DNA of 64,000 bases from Amycolatopsis camponoti (GCF_902497555.1 NZ_CABVGP010000003.1:1178001-1242000); one strand, 5' to 3'. Counted from the stretch's first letter, positions 26,733 through 35,548 are shown. Translations and numbers: made by a program. The notes: generated by a model from the letters alone, not told the origin.

Positions 26733-27179
26733 ACGGACCTCCTCGACGTACACCGGGGGCTGTGCGCGGAGCCTAAGCAGCGTTGATCGGTCCGTAAACC
26801 ATTAACCGAATAGGTGGTCGGTACCGCCCTCACACGTCCGCCTACCGGCTGTCACCGGTTTGCCACGGGATTCGCCGCTCCCGGGACACAGCGCGTGTGA
26901 AACGCCGGTGCGCAGCCCGTTCCGGCCGTACATAACGCGTTCCGGGAGGGGTGACGACTACCGAAAGTAGTCTACGGAAACCCTACTTAAGGACCTGTCC
27001 GACCGGGTGACAACGCGCGGCCGGGACCGCTTGGAGCAGGGGATACGTCCGGGGTGAATGCGTATACCCATTCGCCGGGTGCCCGGATTGCACCGTAACG
27101 CCCACTGCGGGGACCCTCACCCGGGGGAGTACCACTGCGTGGCCGGTGCAGAGCCGCGCGTAACCACCTAGGGAGAAGC
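26733..27179. other. Intergenic region upstream of the secreted protease
   Basis: About 450 bases between divergent genes. It contains a small hairpin, GACTAC at 26956-26961 pairing with GTAGTC at 26967-26972 across CGAAA. The 9-mer CGAAAGTAG here (26962-26970) also occurs at 22297-22305 ahead of the G1 peptidase. No gene is seen. A GGGAGAA sequence ahead of 27180 serves the protease gene. Confidence 0.5.
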
Positions 27180-28283
27180 ATGAAGATCGCCAGACTCTTC
27201 GGTGCCGCTGCCGCCGCGGTGATGACGACGGGCGCGCTCGTCGCGATCGCCGTCCCCGCGTCGGGACAGGACCTGCTGAACCCGGACATCGTGCCCGCCA
27301 TGCAGCGCGACCTCGGCCTGACGCACGACCAGGTGCTGACGCGGCTGAAGAACGAGGACGTCGCGACCAAGGTCACCGAGGCCGTCAGCGCGACGCTCGG
27401 CGACGCGTTCGGCGGCGCCACCTACAACGCCGCCACGGGCAAGGCGCACATCCAGACCACGAACGCCGCCGACGTCGCCAAGATCCAGGCGTCCGGGGCC
27501 GAGGCGGAGGTCGTGAAGTTCGGCGCCCGCCAGCTCGACTCCACTGTGGACACCCTGAACGCCCGCGACAGCGCGGCCCCGTACGCGATCACCGGCTGGG
27601 GCGTCGACGCCGCCACCAACCGCGTCACGGTCTCGGTGCTGCAGGGCCAGCGCGGCGCGGCCGACACGTTCCTCACCCAGTCCGGTGTGGACAAGTCGTC
27701 GGTCACGATCCTCGAGACGGCTTCGAAGCCGACGCTGCACGCCAACATCCGCGGCGGTGACGCCTACTACATCGGTGGCTCGTCACGCTGCTCGGTCGGC
27801 TTCGCTACGACCACCGGGTTCGTCACCGCCGGACACTGCGGCGCGCTCACCGGCGGCGGCTCGCTGACAGGCTCGAACGGCGCGGCGCTCGGCAGCTGGA
27901 TCACCTACCGCTTCCCCGGCGTCGACTACGCCGCGGTCCGGACCAACAGCAGCTGGACCCCGGTCGCGCAGATGAACAACGGCACCGCGGTGCGCGGGTC
28001 GTCGAACGCGGCGACCGGCTCGTCGGTCTGCAAGGCCGGCTCGACCACCGGCTGGACCTGCGGCACCATCGGCGCGAAGAACCAGAGCGTCCGCTACGCC
28101 GAGGGCACGGTCAACGGCATGACCGCGACCAACGTCCGCTCGGCGGCCGGTGACTCCGGCGGCGGCTTCATCGCCGGCAACTACGCGCAGGGCGTCCTGT
28201 CCGGCGGCAACACGAGCGTGACGTACTTCTACCCGATCGCCGGCGCGCTTTCGGGCACCGGCACCACGCTGAAGACCAGCTGA
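27180..28283 (+). CDS. Secreted alpha-lytic/streptogrisin-type serine protease
   Basis: A 367-residue pre-pro-protease of the S1E group. The signal peptide covers about 1-29, an alpha-lytic-type pro-region about 30-187, and the mature protease starts near residue 188 (ANIRGGDAYYIG). The triad is H219 in TAGHC, D249 in FPGVDYAAV and S326 in GDSGGGF, with cysteine pairs C204-C220 and C284-C294. The pro-region acts as a folding chaperone in this family. A perfect 19-bp terminator follows, so the gene is monocistronic. Confidence 0.95.
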   Translation: MKIARLFGAAAAAVMTTGALVAIAVPASGQDLLNPDIVPAMQRDLGLTHDQVLTRLKNEDVATKVTEAVSATLGDAFGGATYNAATGKAHIQTTNAADVAKIQASGAEAEVVKFGARQLDSTVDTLNARDSAAPYAITGWGVDAATNRVTVSVLQGQRGAADTFLTQSGVDKSSVTILETASKPTLHANIRGGDAYYIGGSSRCSVGFATTTGFVTAGHCGALTGGGSLTGSNGAALGSWITYRFPGVDYAAVRTNSSWTPVAQMNNGTAVRGSSNAATGSSVCKAGSTTGWTCGTIGAKNQSVRYAEGTVNGMTATNVRSAAGDSGGGFIAGNYAQGVLSGGNTSVTYFYPIAGALSGTGTTLKTS

Positions 28284-28303
28284 TCCCTCCCGGAAAACAG
28301 CGA

Positions 28304-28348
28304 AAGGGCGGGTTTCGAGTGCCTCCAGCGCACTCGAAACCCGCCCTT
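28304..28348. terminator. Perfect 19-bp hairpin terminator
   Basis: The arms AAGGGCGGGTTTCGAGTGC (28304-28322) and 28330-28348 pair fully with a 7-base loop. It lies between the protease gene and the convergent SsgA-like gene and can act in both directions. Confidence 0.92.
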
Positions 28349-28380
28349 CGTCCTCGCCGCGGGAATGGGAGGTTCAGGGG

Positions 28381-28785
28381 TCAGACGTTGCTGATCTCCT
28401 CGATCAGCCCGTCGACGTCGAAGTGCGCGCTCTCTTCGCCGAGCGGCACCAGCTCGTAGGACGCCTCGAGGAACGTCCGGATGTCTTCGATCTCCAGCTC
28501 GAACGACGCATAGCCGTCCGGTGACTCGATTTCGAGGGTGAGGAAGTCTTCGTCGTCGGACAGGTCCGGGCGGACCCGGACGTCACCCAGGCCGGCCGGC
28601 TCGTCGAGGCCGGACACGAGGAGGTCACGCGCGAAGGTCCATTCGATCCACCGGCCGCGCTCGGTCCGGAACGCCACGGTGACCGCGAACGGCTCGTCGG
28701 CGTGGTAGGAGAGGCGGGACAGGACGGGCGTGGTGCTCTCGTTCAGCACCACGAACTGGCTCTGGTGAACGGCGTCGGTCTGCAT
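28381..28785 (-). CDS. SsgA/SsgB-like sporulation and cell-division regulator
   Basis: A 134-residue SsgA-like protein (SALP). Family features are RLSYHADEPFAVTVAF near 24-39, WIEWTFARDLLVSGLDEPAG near 46-65, GDVRVRPD and the C-terminal FLEASYELVPLGEE. SALPs recruit FtsZ or remodel peptidoglycan in morphologically complex actinomycetes, SsgB being the conserved member that positions FtsZ. Given its plain family pattern and monocistronic setting, it may be the SsgB ortholog, but I cannot separate SsgB from other paralogs here. Its presence supports a filamentous host. Confidence 0.9.
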   Translation of the reverse strand: MQTDAVHQSQFVVLNESTTPVLSRLSYHADEPFAVTVAFRTERGRWIEWTFARDLLVSGLDEPAGLGDVRVRPDLSDDEDFLTLEIESPDGYASFELEIEDIRTFLEASYELVPLGEESAHFDVDGLIEEISNV

Positions 28786-28939
28786 GGCCCCTCCTGGAGT
28801 CCGGTGGCGGTTCGCGCGGCGCGAACTGTTCGAGGAGGAGATGACCAGGCCCTGCGGTCATGACGGAGAAACTCTCACGTTCACTTGATCGGTTGCATCC
28901 GTCCATTGTGGTGTAACGCCCGGCACATACCCCTTGCGT

Positions 28940-30157
28940 TCAGGCGGCGACTGCTGGTGACGGTTCGCGCAGGGCGCCGGGGAGCTTCCTCCGCAGCACG
29001 AGCAGCGCCGGGATCGCCGCCGCGCAGGTCAGGGCCAGTACCGACCAGGTCAGCGCGTTGCTCACGCTGAGCAGGACGGCCAGCAGGCCGGGGGCGAGCG
29101 CCACCGGCAGGCCCCAGGAGAGCTGGAAGATCGAGCTGGCCCGGCCTTCGGCGCCGGCCGGCGCGGCCGCGGCCGCCGTCGCGGTGCCGGTGGGGCCGAA
29201 CATCGCCTCCGCGACGGAGAAGCCGAGGCTCGTCACCAGGATCAGCCCGGCGGCGACGCGCAGGGGGACCATTTCCAACGGGATCAGCAGGGCGAAGGAA
29301 ACCGCGAACAGCGTCGCGGCGCCGATGAGCGCCGCGGTCCGGCTGCGCCCGGCGAGCAGGGCGACGATCGGGCGCTGCGTGGTCACGACGACCACGGTGC
29401 CGAGCGTGATCGCGGTCCCGGCGATCCACTGTGGACCGTGCAGGAGATCCCGCACGACGATGGGGAGCACGGCGAACTTGCTCGCGCTGGCGAGCGTGAA
29501 AGCCGTGTGGGTGACGCAGAAGCCCATGAAGGGGCGGTCGGTCAGCACCGCTCGCCAGCTCCCGGAAGCCGAGCTTTCCCGTGAAAGCTCGGCTTCCGGG
29601 CCGCCGCTTGGCGGGAGCAGCCGGATCAGGACCGCCGCGAGGGCGAAGCTCGCCGCGTTCACGTACGCGAGCAAGTGGAACGCCCACGGGCTCGTGATCG
29701 TCGGCAGCACCGCGGTCGCCGCCGCGCCGATGCCCGCGCCGGCGAAGCGTCCGACCGTCTGGGTGGCCAGCATGCGGTCGGTGTCGCGGCCCGAAGTGAG
29801 CCGGGCGACCATCGGCGCGTTGCACGTCCAGAACAGCCGGTCGCCGAAGCCGGCGACCACCGACACGGCGATCACCTGCCAGCTGGTGTGGATCAGTGGG
29901 TACGCGCTGAAGGCCACGAGCCGGACGACGTTCCCGGCGACGAGCAGCGCCCGCGGCCCGAACCGGTCCATGGCCGCCCCGGTCGCCGGGCCGCTGACGA
30001 GCGCCAGCAGCGCGCCGGTGCTCAGCGACGTCCCGGCGTCGATCAGGCCCATGCCCTGGCCGTGCACCAGGAACAGCAGCGCGAACGGCACCCAGAGCCC
30101 GCTGCCGAGCGCGTCGATCAAGGTCGCGATCAGGAAGATCCGGCGATTCCGAAGCAT
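28940..30157 (-). CDS. Major facilitator superfamily transporter
   Basis: A 405-residue MFS protein with about 12 helices. The N-terminal half starts LRNRRIFLIATLIDALGSGLW, and the motif-A-like loop between helices 2 and 3 reads GPATGAAMDRFGPRALL. The type resembles drug or small-molecule exporters. A perfect 18-bp inverted repeat (29561-29600) lies inside the reading frame and encodes part of the central cytoplasmic loop (GPEAELSRESSASG). It is followed on the same strand, in the upstream direction, by an Lrp-type regulator, which may control it. Confidence 0.9.
   Translation of the reverse strand: MLRNRRIFLIATLIDALGSGLWVPFALLFLVHGQGMGLIDAGTSLSTGALLALVSGPATGAAMDRFGPRALLVAGNVVRLVAFSAYPLIHTSWQVIAVSVVAGFGDRLFWTCNAPMVARLTSGRDTDRMLATQTVGRFAGAGIGAAATAVLPTITSPWAFHLLAYVNAASFALAAVLIRLLPPSGGPEAELSRESSASGSWRAVLTDRPFMGFCVTHTAFTLASASKFAVLPIVVRDLLHGPQWIAGTAITLGTVVVVTTQRPIVALLAGRSRTAALIGAATLFAVSFALLIPLEMVPLRVAAGLILVTSLGFSVAEAMFGPTGTATAAAAAPAGAEGRASSIFQLSWGLPVALAPGLLAVLLSVSNALTWSVLALTCAAAIPALLVLRRKLPGALREPSPAVAA
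29561..29600. repeat. Perfect 18-bp inverted repeat inside the MFS gene
   Basis: CCCGGAAGCCGAGCTTTC at 29561-29578 pairs fully with 29583-29600 around the loop CCGT. It looks like an intrinsic terminator or a small mobile palindrome, yet it lies in frame in the middle of a gene, between the two six-helix halves of the transporter. Confidence 0.9.
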
Positions 30158-30196
30158 GCGTCCCCCAGGTGGAAAGCACTCCAGGATATCGCTTCG

Positions 30197-30670
30197 CTAC
30201 GGGCCCAGCGGCAGGCCGAGCCCGACCTTCACGCGGTCCATCGCCACGCTCGTCGTGAAGTGCCGGACGTTCGGGTTGTCGAAGAACATCCGCCGGGTGA
30301 ACGCCTCGAAGCCCGCCATGTCCGGGCACGTCACGACCAGCACGAAGTCCGCGTTGCCGGTGACGTAGTAGCACTGCTGGACGCAGTCGTCGGCGAGGAT
30401 CTGGCGGCGGAACGCGTCCAGGACCGCGAGGTTCTCCCGCTCCATCTCGACCATGACGACGAACGTCATGCTCAGCCCGAGCGCCTCCGGCGACAGCACC
30501 GCGACCTCGCGCTCGATGACCCCCGCTTCGCGCAGCCGCTTGATCCGCCGTTGCACCGCCGCGGCGGAGAGGCCGACCTTCGCACCGATCGTCTCGGCGA
30601 TGGTGCGGGCGTCCTCCTGGAGGCAGGCGAGGATGGCGATGTCCAGCTGGTCGAGGTCGGGAGTCTGCAC
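30197..30670 (-). CDS. Lrp/AsnC family transcriptional regulator
   Basis: A 157-residue regulator: N-terminal helix-turn-helix (LDIAILACLQEDARTIAETIGAKVGLSAAAVQRRIKRL, written as about 9-46) and a C-terminal RAM ligand-binding domain with VTGNADFVLVV near 103-113. Lrp-type proteins bind amino acids and control nearby transport or catabolic genes. The MFS transporter 39 bases downstream on the same strand is the likely partner, perhaps an amino acid exporter; that link is inference from position. Confidence 0.93.
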   Translation of the reverse strand: MQTPDLDQLDIAILACLQEDARTIAETIGAKVGLSAAAVQRRIKRLREAGVIEREVAVLSPEALGLSMTFVVMVEMERENLAVLDAFRRQILADDCVQQCYYVTGNADFVLVVTCPDMAGFEAFTRRMFFDNPNVRHFTTSVAMDRVKVGLGLPLGP

Positions 30671-30882
30671 TCCAGCAGGCTAGCCGGGACCTCCGACAAT
30701 CCGCCGGGCGTTCGCTGCGCGCTCACTCTTGCGTGACGTCGCTCACTACTCCGTTCGAGGGGAAAGTGAAACAACTTTTTCAGTGACCTGGAACACAACT
30801 CACGGGTCTACCAGGGGGTAGCGCATAGAAGTGGAAGACCAGCCGGTCGCTCCGCCAACCCCCGGCGTGGGGAGGCTCTCCC

Positions 30883-31872
30883 GTGCCCGCACCTGCCGCC
30901 GTGCTGACCGGAATCGGTTCGTGGTTGCCGACGACGGTCCTGGGCAACGACGAGATCGCCGCCCGGCTCGACACCACCGACGAGTGGATCCGGACCCGCA
31001 CCGGCATCCGGGAGCGCCGCGTCGCCGGACCCGACGAGTCCACTGTGGACCTCGCGGTCGGGGCGGGCCGCGAAGCCCTCGCGGGGGGCTCCGCCGACGT
31101 CGTCGTCCTCGCCACGTCGACCCCCGACCAGCCCTGCCCGGCCAGCGCGCCGCAGGTCGCGGCCCGGCTCGGGCTCGGCACGGCCGCCGCCTTCGACGTC
31201 AACGCCGTCTGCAGTGGGTTCGTCTACGCGCTGGCCACGGCGGCGGGGTTCATCGCGGGCGGCATCGCCGAGCGCGTGCTCGTGATCGGCGCCGACACCT
31301 TCACCACGCTCATCGACCCCGAAGACCGCACGACCGTCCCGATCTTCGGCGACGGCGCGGGCGCGGTCCTCCTGCGGGCCGGCGACGCGGACGAGCCCGG
31401 CGCGTTCGGGCCGTTCGACCTGCACAGCGAGGGTGAGCTCGCCGACCTGCTGTGGGTCGAAGCCGGCGGCGCGCGACGGCGGCTGTCCGACCAGCCGAGC
31501 GACCGCTTCCTCGCGATGCAGGGCACCGCGGTGTTCCGGCACGCCTGCGCGCGGATGGCGGAGTCGTCGCGGACCGTGCTGGAGCGCGCGGGCTGGATGG
31601 TCGGCGACGTCGACCGGTTCGTCGGGCACCAGGCGAACATCCGGATCCTCCAGGCGACGGCGAAGCAGCTCGGCATGCCGGCCGACGCCGTCGTCGCCAA
31701 CATCGACCGCGTCGGCAACACCAGCGCCGCGTCCATCCCGCTCGCCCTGGCCGACGCGCGGGCCGACGGCACCCTCGTCGCCGGGCACCGCGTGCTGCTC
31801 AGCGCGTTCGGCGCGGGCTTGACCTGGGGCTCGACGGTGCTGCGCTGGCCGGACCTGGGTCAGCTGTCCTGA
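30883..31872 (+). CDS. 3-oxoacyl-ACP synthase III (KAS III)
   Basis: A 329-residue FabH-type enzyme condensing an acyl-CoA starter with malonyl-ACP. The catalytic triad is C110 in NAVCSGF, H249 in VGHQANIRI and N279 in GNTSAAS. The N-terminus TGIGSWLP and the motif DEWIRTRTGI are canonical. The start is GTG 30883. The gene stands alone, not in a fab operon, so it may supply a special starter or serve a secondary pathway. A short palindromic stretch, CTACCAGGGGGTAG, at 30813-30826 lies upstream and may be an operator. Its last 13 bases overlap the convergent cyclase gene. Confidence 0.93.
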   Translation: MPAPAAVLTGIGSWLPTTVLGNDEIAARLDTTDEWIRTRTGIRERRVAGPDESTVDLAVGAGREALAGGSADVVVLATSTPDQPCPASAPQVAARLGLGTAAAFDVNAVCSGFVYALATAAGFIAGGIAERVLVIGADTFTTLIDPEDRTTVPIFGDGAGAVLLRAGDADEPGAFGPFDLHSEGELADLLWVEAGGARRRLSDQPSDRFLAMQGTAVFRHACARMAESSRTVLERAGWMVGDVDRFVGHQANIRILQATAKQLGMPADAVVANIDRVGNTSAASIPLALADARADGTLVAGHRVLLSAFGAGLTWGSTVLRWPDLGQLS

Positions 31873-33353
31873 CGTTCCGGGCCGGCTGTCCAAGTCGGCG
31901 TCGGCTCCTGGCGGCCCCGCAGCTCCAGCTCGCCGTGCTTCACCCAGTTCGCGCCTTCGCTCGGCAGCGCCGCCGAGACGACGGCGTCGCTGGCCAGGAT
32001 CCGTGACGGCACCGCCTTGGCCAGCTCGGTCAGCCGGGCGGCCTCGTTGACGGCGTCGCCGATCACGGTGTACTCGAGCCGGCTGCTGGTGCCGAGCTGC
32101 CCGGCGAACACCGGACCGCTCGAGACGCCGATGCCCAGGTCGAGCTCGCCGTTCGCGCACACCGCGTCCCGGATCGCGCGGGCCGCGGCCAGCGCGGCGG
32201 TCGGCCCGTCCGCGAGCCGCGTCGGCGCGCCGAAGATGCACAACGCGGCGTCGCCCTGGAACTTGTTGACCAGCCCGCCGCGCGCGCCGACCGCGGAGAC
32301 GACCGCGGCGAACAGCCGGTTCAGCTTCTCGACGAGCTCCTCCGGAGGCGTGCGGTAGGCGAGCGCGGTCGAGTCGACGACGTCCACGAACAACGCCGTG
32401 ACCTCGCGGACGTCGCCGGACAGGGACGCGCCGTACTCCAGCGCGTGCCGGGCGACGTCGGCCCCGACGTGCCTGCCGAAGAGGTCCCGCATCCGCGCCT
32501 GCTCACGCAGGCCGGCGGCGAGCTGGTTCACCGACGTCTGGAGCAGGCCGATCTCGCTGGAGTCGTCGACGTCGACGGTGACGTCGTTGTCGCCGCGCGC
32601 GATCCGGTCGAGGGCGACGCGCAGCCGGTGCAGCGGCGCCGCGACGGCCCTGGCCAGCAGGGCGGTGCCGATCGCGCCGACGCCGAGGCCGATCACCGAC
32701 AGCATGATCAGGCTGGCGGTGTGGTTGCCGGAACCGAGTTCCGGTGGCGTCGCGACGAGCAGGACGCCGACGAACGGGACGCCGCTGGCCAGCGCCCAGG
32801 TGACGACGAGCCGGGTGAGCACGGTGACCGGCAGCGACCCGCTCGGCGGCAGGACCTCCAGCGCGATCGTCATCACCGGCCGCGCCACCCACTCGGCGGC
32901 GAGGTAGGTGAGGCCGACGGTGGTGAGGCCGCCGAGCCCGATGACGGTGGCCATGCCGACCGCGTCTTCGCCGGAGCCGAGCACACCGGCCAGCACGCTG
33001 AGGACGACGGTGCCGATCAGCCAGAGGGTGCCGCTGACGACGGCCATGTCGACGGGCAGCCGCAGCGCGCGCTTGGCTTCGCTTTCCGACGGCGGCCGGC
33101 CGAGCACGAACCAGATCGCGGTGCGGCGCTGCAGCCAAGCGGTCCACAGCGTCCCGGCGAGCAGCGAGACGGCGACGATCCCGGCGGCGGTCAGCCCGAG
33201 GATCCACCCGCGGTCGCCGACGTCGCCGGGCAGGCCCTGCAGCAGGAGAAGCAGCGCGACGACCGCGGACCCGGCGACGCTGGAGCCGAGCCCGAGCCCG
33301 GCGAAGCCCAGGCTGGTGCGCAACACCACCCGGAAGTTGCCGATCTTGCGCAC
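31860..33353 (-). CDS. Class III adenylate cyclase with six helices and HAMP domain
   Basis: A 497-residue membrane cyclase like the mycobacterial Rv1318c/Rv3645 group. Six transmembrane helices occupy about 1-235, a HAMP domain about 236-290 (ARAVAAPLHRLRVALDRIA), and the cyclase domain about 315-480. Catalytic residues are intact: metal-binding aspartates in FVDVVDST, the KFQGDAAL segment with the substrate lysine, and YTVIGDAVNEAARL with the transition-state asparagine and arginine. It should make cAMP at the membrane. It ends within the convergent KAS III gene (13-base overlap). Confidence 0.94.
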   Translation of the reverse strand: MRKIGNFRVVLRTSLGFAGLGLGSSVAGSAVVALLLLLQGLPGDVGDRGWILGLTAAGIVAVSLLAGTLWTAWLQRRTAIWFVLGRPPSESEAKRALRLPVDMAVVSGTLWLIGTVVLSVLAGVLGSGEDAVGMATVIGLGGLTTVGLTYLAAEWVARPVMTIALEVLPPSGSLPVTVLTRLVVTWALASGVPFVGVLLVATPPELGSGNHTASLIMLSVIGLGVGAIGTALLARAVAAPLHRLRVALDRIARGDNDVTVDVDDSSEIGLLQTSVNQLAAGLREQARMRDLFGRHVGADVARHALEYGASLSGDVREVTALFVDVVDSTALAYRTPPEELVEKLNRLFAAVVSAVGARGGLVNKFQGDAALCIFGAPTRLADGPTAALAAARAIRDAVCANGELDLGIGVSSGPVFAGQLGTSSRLEYTVIGDAVNEAARLTELAKAVPSRILASDAVVSAALPSEGANWVKHGELELRGRQEPTPTWTAGPERQDS

Positions 33354-33380
33354 GGCCTCGATCGTACGGGCGGAGCCGCG

Positions 33381-34193
33381 TCAGAAGCGGTACCGCACGA
33401 TGTGGGCCATCCGCGCCAGTGGCGGGAAGTACTTCAGCATCCGCAGCTGGAACCGGGTGGACGCCCGCAGCCGGGCCATCACCTCCGGGTCGGCCCAGTG
33501 CGACGCGTCCAAAGAGGACATCAGGTCGAGGCCGAGGCGCTCCAGTTCGCGCGGGTCGTCGATGCCCCAGTGCAGGGTCGCCTTCGCGCGCCGGACCGGG
33601 GTGTTCAGCTTCTGGGCCTTGATGCCGAACTTGCTGAAGACGTCGCAGATCAGCTCGCCCGACGGGAACTTCGCGACCAGCCGGCGGATCAGCTCGGTGC
33701 CGTCCTCCGGGGTCAGGTACATGGTCAGGCCCTCGGCGACGATCAGCGCCGGGCGGTCCGACGGCACCTGGTCGAGCCACCCGAAATCCGTCACCGACGT
33801 GCCGATGTTCGTGTGGTTCGGCGCGGCCGCGTAGAGCTTCTCGCGCAGCTCGACGACCTCGGGGTAGTCGACGTCGTACCAGTGGACCGTCTCCGGCGGG
33901 GCGAGCCGCTGGAAGCGCGTGTCCATGCCGGCGCCGAGGTGCAGCACGATCGCGTCCGGGTGCTGCCGCAGGTGCTCGGCGGCCCACTCGTCGATCGGCT
34001 TGGCCCGGAGGACGACGCTCGCGGCGCTGTCGCGAGTGATCCCGAGCTTGGCGAAGTCGTAGTCGATCTGCCGGACGGCTTCGTCGGCGGCGTGGTCGCC
34101 GAGCACCGGGTCGGCCTCGCGGCTGTCGAGCGCGCGGCCGTAGAGCGTGGCCAGCATGGTGGCTTTTTCTTCGGTGAAGTGCACCTTCTCCAT
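33381..34193 (-). CDS. SAM-dependent methyltransferase, LCMT/TcmP family
   Basis: A 270-residue methyltransferase of the leucine carboxyl methyltransferase-like family (PF04072). SAM-binding features are IVLHLGAGMDTRFQRL near residue 82-97, WYDVDYPEVVELR near 105 and VAEGLTMYL near 152. Actinobacteria have many such paralogs, some methylating polyketides and others of unknown role. ATG 34193 has GGGGGTC 6 bases ahead; an in-frame start at 34214 is less supported. It lies 36 bases after the GntR gene with a palindromic operator candidate between them. Confidence 0.9.
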   Translation of the reverse strand: MEKVHFTEEKATMLATLYGRALDSREADPVLGDHAADEAVRQIDYDFAKLGITRDSAASVVLRAKPIDEWAAEHLRQHPDAIVLHLGAGMDTRFQRLAPPETVHWYDVDYPEVVELREKLYAAAPNHTNIGTSVTDFGWLDQVPSDRPALIVAEGLTMYLTPEDGTELIRRLVAKFPSGELICDVFSKFGIKAQKLNTPVRRAKATLHWGIDDPRELERLGLDLMSSLDASHWADPEVMARLRASTRFQLRMLKYFPPLARMAHIVRYRF

Positions 34194-34208
34194 CACGACC
34201 CCCAAAAC

Positions 34209-34226
34209 TTTCACAATGTTGTGAAA
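34209..34226. promoter_or_regulatory. Candidate operator palindrome ahead of the methyltransferase
   Basis: TTTCACAA-TG-TTGTGAAA is a complete 8-bp inverted repeat in the 36-base gap between the GntR stop and the methyltransferase start. It is AT-rich compared with its surroundings. It may be a binding site for the adjacent FadR-type regulator; its position could affect either transcription or translation start. Confidence 0.55.
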
Positions 34227-34229
34227 AGT

Positions 34230-34919
34230 CTAGCGCTCTTCGGGGTGCGCGGCGAAGTCGTGCGCGTAGGTCTTGGCGTCGACCAGGTGCTTGAGGGTCA
34301 GCTCACGGGCCGCGGCGGGGTCGGACCGGCGGATGGCGTCGAGGATCGCGCGGTGGTCGTCGACGGCCTTGCGGATCTGGCCGGGCAGCCGCAGCGCCGC
34401 CCGCCGCTCCTCGCCGACCAGGGCGAGCACGGACCGCAGCAGCCCGGCGACGTCGTCGTTGCCGGCGTTCTGCGCGATCACCCGGTGGAACTCGGCGTCG
34501 GCGGCGATGACGTGCAGCATGTCGCCGTCTTCGGCGGCCCGCGCCATCTCGGCGACGTTGTCCTCGAGGCGGCTCACGGTCTTCGCGGTCGCCTGCCGGG
34601 CGAGCCGTTCGGCGAGGGTCGGCTCGACGGTCGCGCGCAGGTCGAAGAGCTTTTCGACGAGCTGGTCGTGCTCGGTGAACCAGGTGCGCAGCGGCTGTTC
34701 CTGCTGCTCACGGACGTAGGTGCCGGAGCCGGCCCGGATCCGGACGTAGCCGATGGAGTCGAGGACGCGCAGCGCCTGCCGCAGCGAACCGCGGCTGATG
34801 CCGAGGTCCTCGCACAGGACGCGTTCGGCGGGCAGCCGGGAGCCCGGCGGCAGCTTCCCGGAGTCGATCAGCGACCGCAGCCGGTCGACGGTCGCGCTCC
34901 AGACCTGCTCGGTGTCCAC
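34230..34919 (-). CDS. GntR family regulator, FadR subfamily
   Basis: A 229-residue regulator. The winged helix (about 8-72) has GKLPPGSRLPAERVLCEDLG and SRGSLRQALRVL. The C-terminal all-helical FCD domain (about 85-215) has the metal-ligand pattern with DAEFHRVIAQNAGN and DDHRAILDAI. FadR-type proteins respond to organic acids or sugar acids. The start is GTG 34919. It is upstream of the methyltransferase on the same strand and divergent from the broken acetyltransferase. The palindrome at 34209-34226 may be its site. Confidence 0.92.
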   Translation of the reverse strand: MDTEQVWSATVDRLRSLIDSGKLPPGSRLPAERVLCEDLGISRGSLRQALRVLDSIGYVRIRAGSGTYVREQQEQPLRTWFTEHDQLVEKLFDLRATVEPTLAERLARQATAKTVSRLEDNVAEMARAAEDGDMLHVIAADAEFHRVIAQNAGNDDVAGLLRSVLALVGEERRAALRLPGQIRKAVDDHRAILDAIRRSDPAAARELTLKHLVDAKTYAHDFAAHPEER

Positions 34920-34962
34920 GCGCCCATCTTCTCAGCTCCGGAAACTGTCGGTGGTGACTGTC

Positions 34963-35548
34963 ATGATCACCGGCATGGACATCCTGGGGGCGTGGGTGCG
35001 GGGCTGGGCGGTGTCGCGAGAGGTGCCGCCGCCGGTGGAGGAGCCGGACGGCTTCCGCGTCGACGTGGGCTTGCCGCGGCACCGCGTCCGCTACCTGCTG
35101 CGGTCGCCGTCGACGGTGGCCAGGCGGGCGCGGACGGTGGCCGCGCCGGGTACGTGGCTGAAGGTGTGCGGCTCGCGGGCCGCGGTGATCGAGGGCCTGA
35201 CGGCGGAATGGGAGGCGAGGCCGACGGAATACTTGATGACCTTCGACGGCGCCTTCGTGCCCGCCGAGGTTCCGGCGGGGTACTCGGTGGCGGTGACCGG
35301 CGAGGGCCCGGTGTGGGAGGCATCGGTGACGGCCGAGGGCGCGCCGGCCGCGCGCGGCTGGGTCGCGGTGGCATCGGGGGTGGCGGTGTTCGACCGGATC
35401 GTCACGGAGCCCGAACACCGGCGTCGCGGCCGGAGCACAGTCGAGCGTCCTGCTGGCCTCGGAAGCGGGGCGAGGGTTGTACGGCGCGCTGGGCTGGCGC
35501 GTGGAGTCCGACGTCGTCCCCGCTCACGTATCGGAAGGATCGAAATGA
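34963..35548 (+). pseudogene. GNAT-like acetyltransferase broken by an internal deletion and frame change
   Basis: From ATG 34963 (or 34975) the frame reads a GNAT-type protein up to VFDRIVTEPEHRRRG near 35430. Acetyl-CoA-binding residues should follow, but the frame then turns to Arg-rich nonsense. In another frame from about 35432 the natural ending is found: SSVLLASEAGRGLYGALGW, then VESDVVPAHVSEGSK and TGA at 35546-35548. The expected helix of about 15 residues between them is missing, so a deletion that also shifted frame is the simplest reading. The end overlaps the next ATG by 4 bases, as in an intact operon. A sequence error cannot be excluded. Confidence 0.75.

Noticed and set aside
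23823..26786. Plus-strand 956-codon frame opposite the LuxR-type regulator
   Set aside because: The minus-strand product has a full ATPase and helix-turn-helix; the plus-strand one is Arg/Gln/Asp-rich without motifs.
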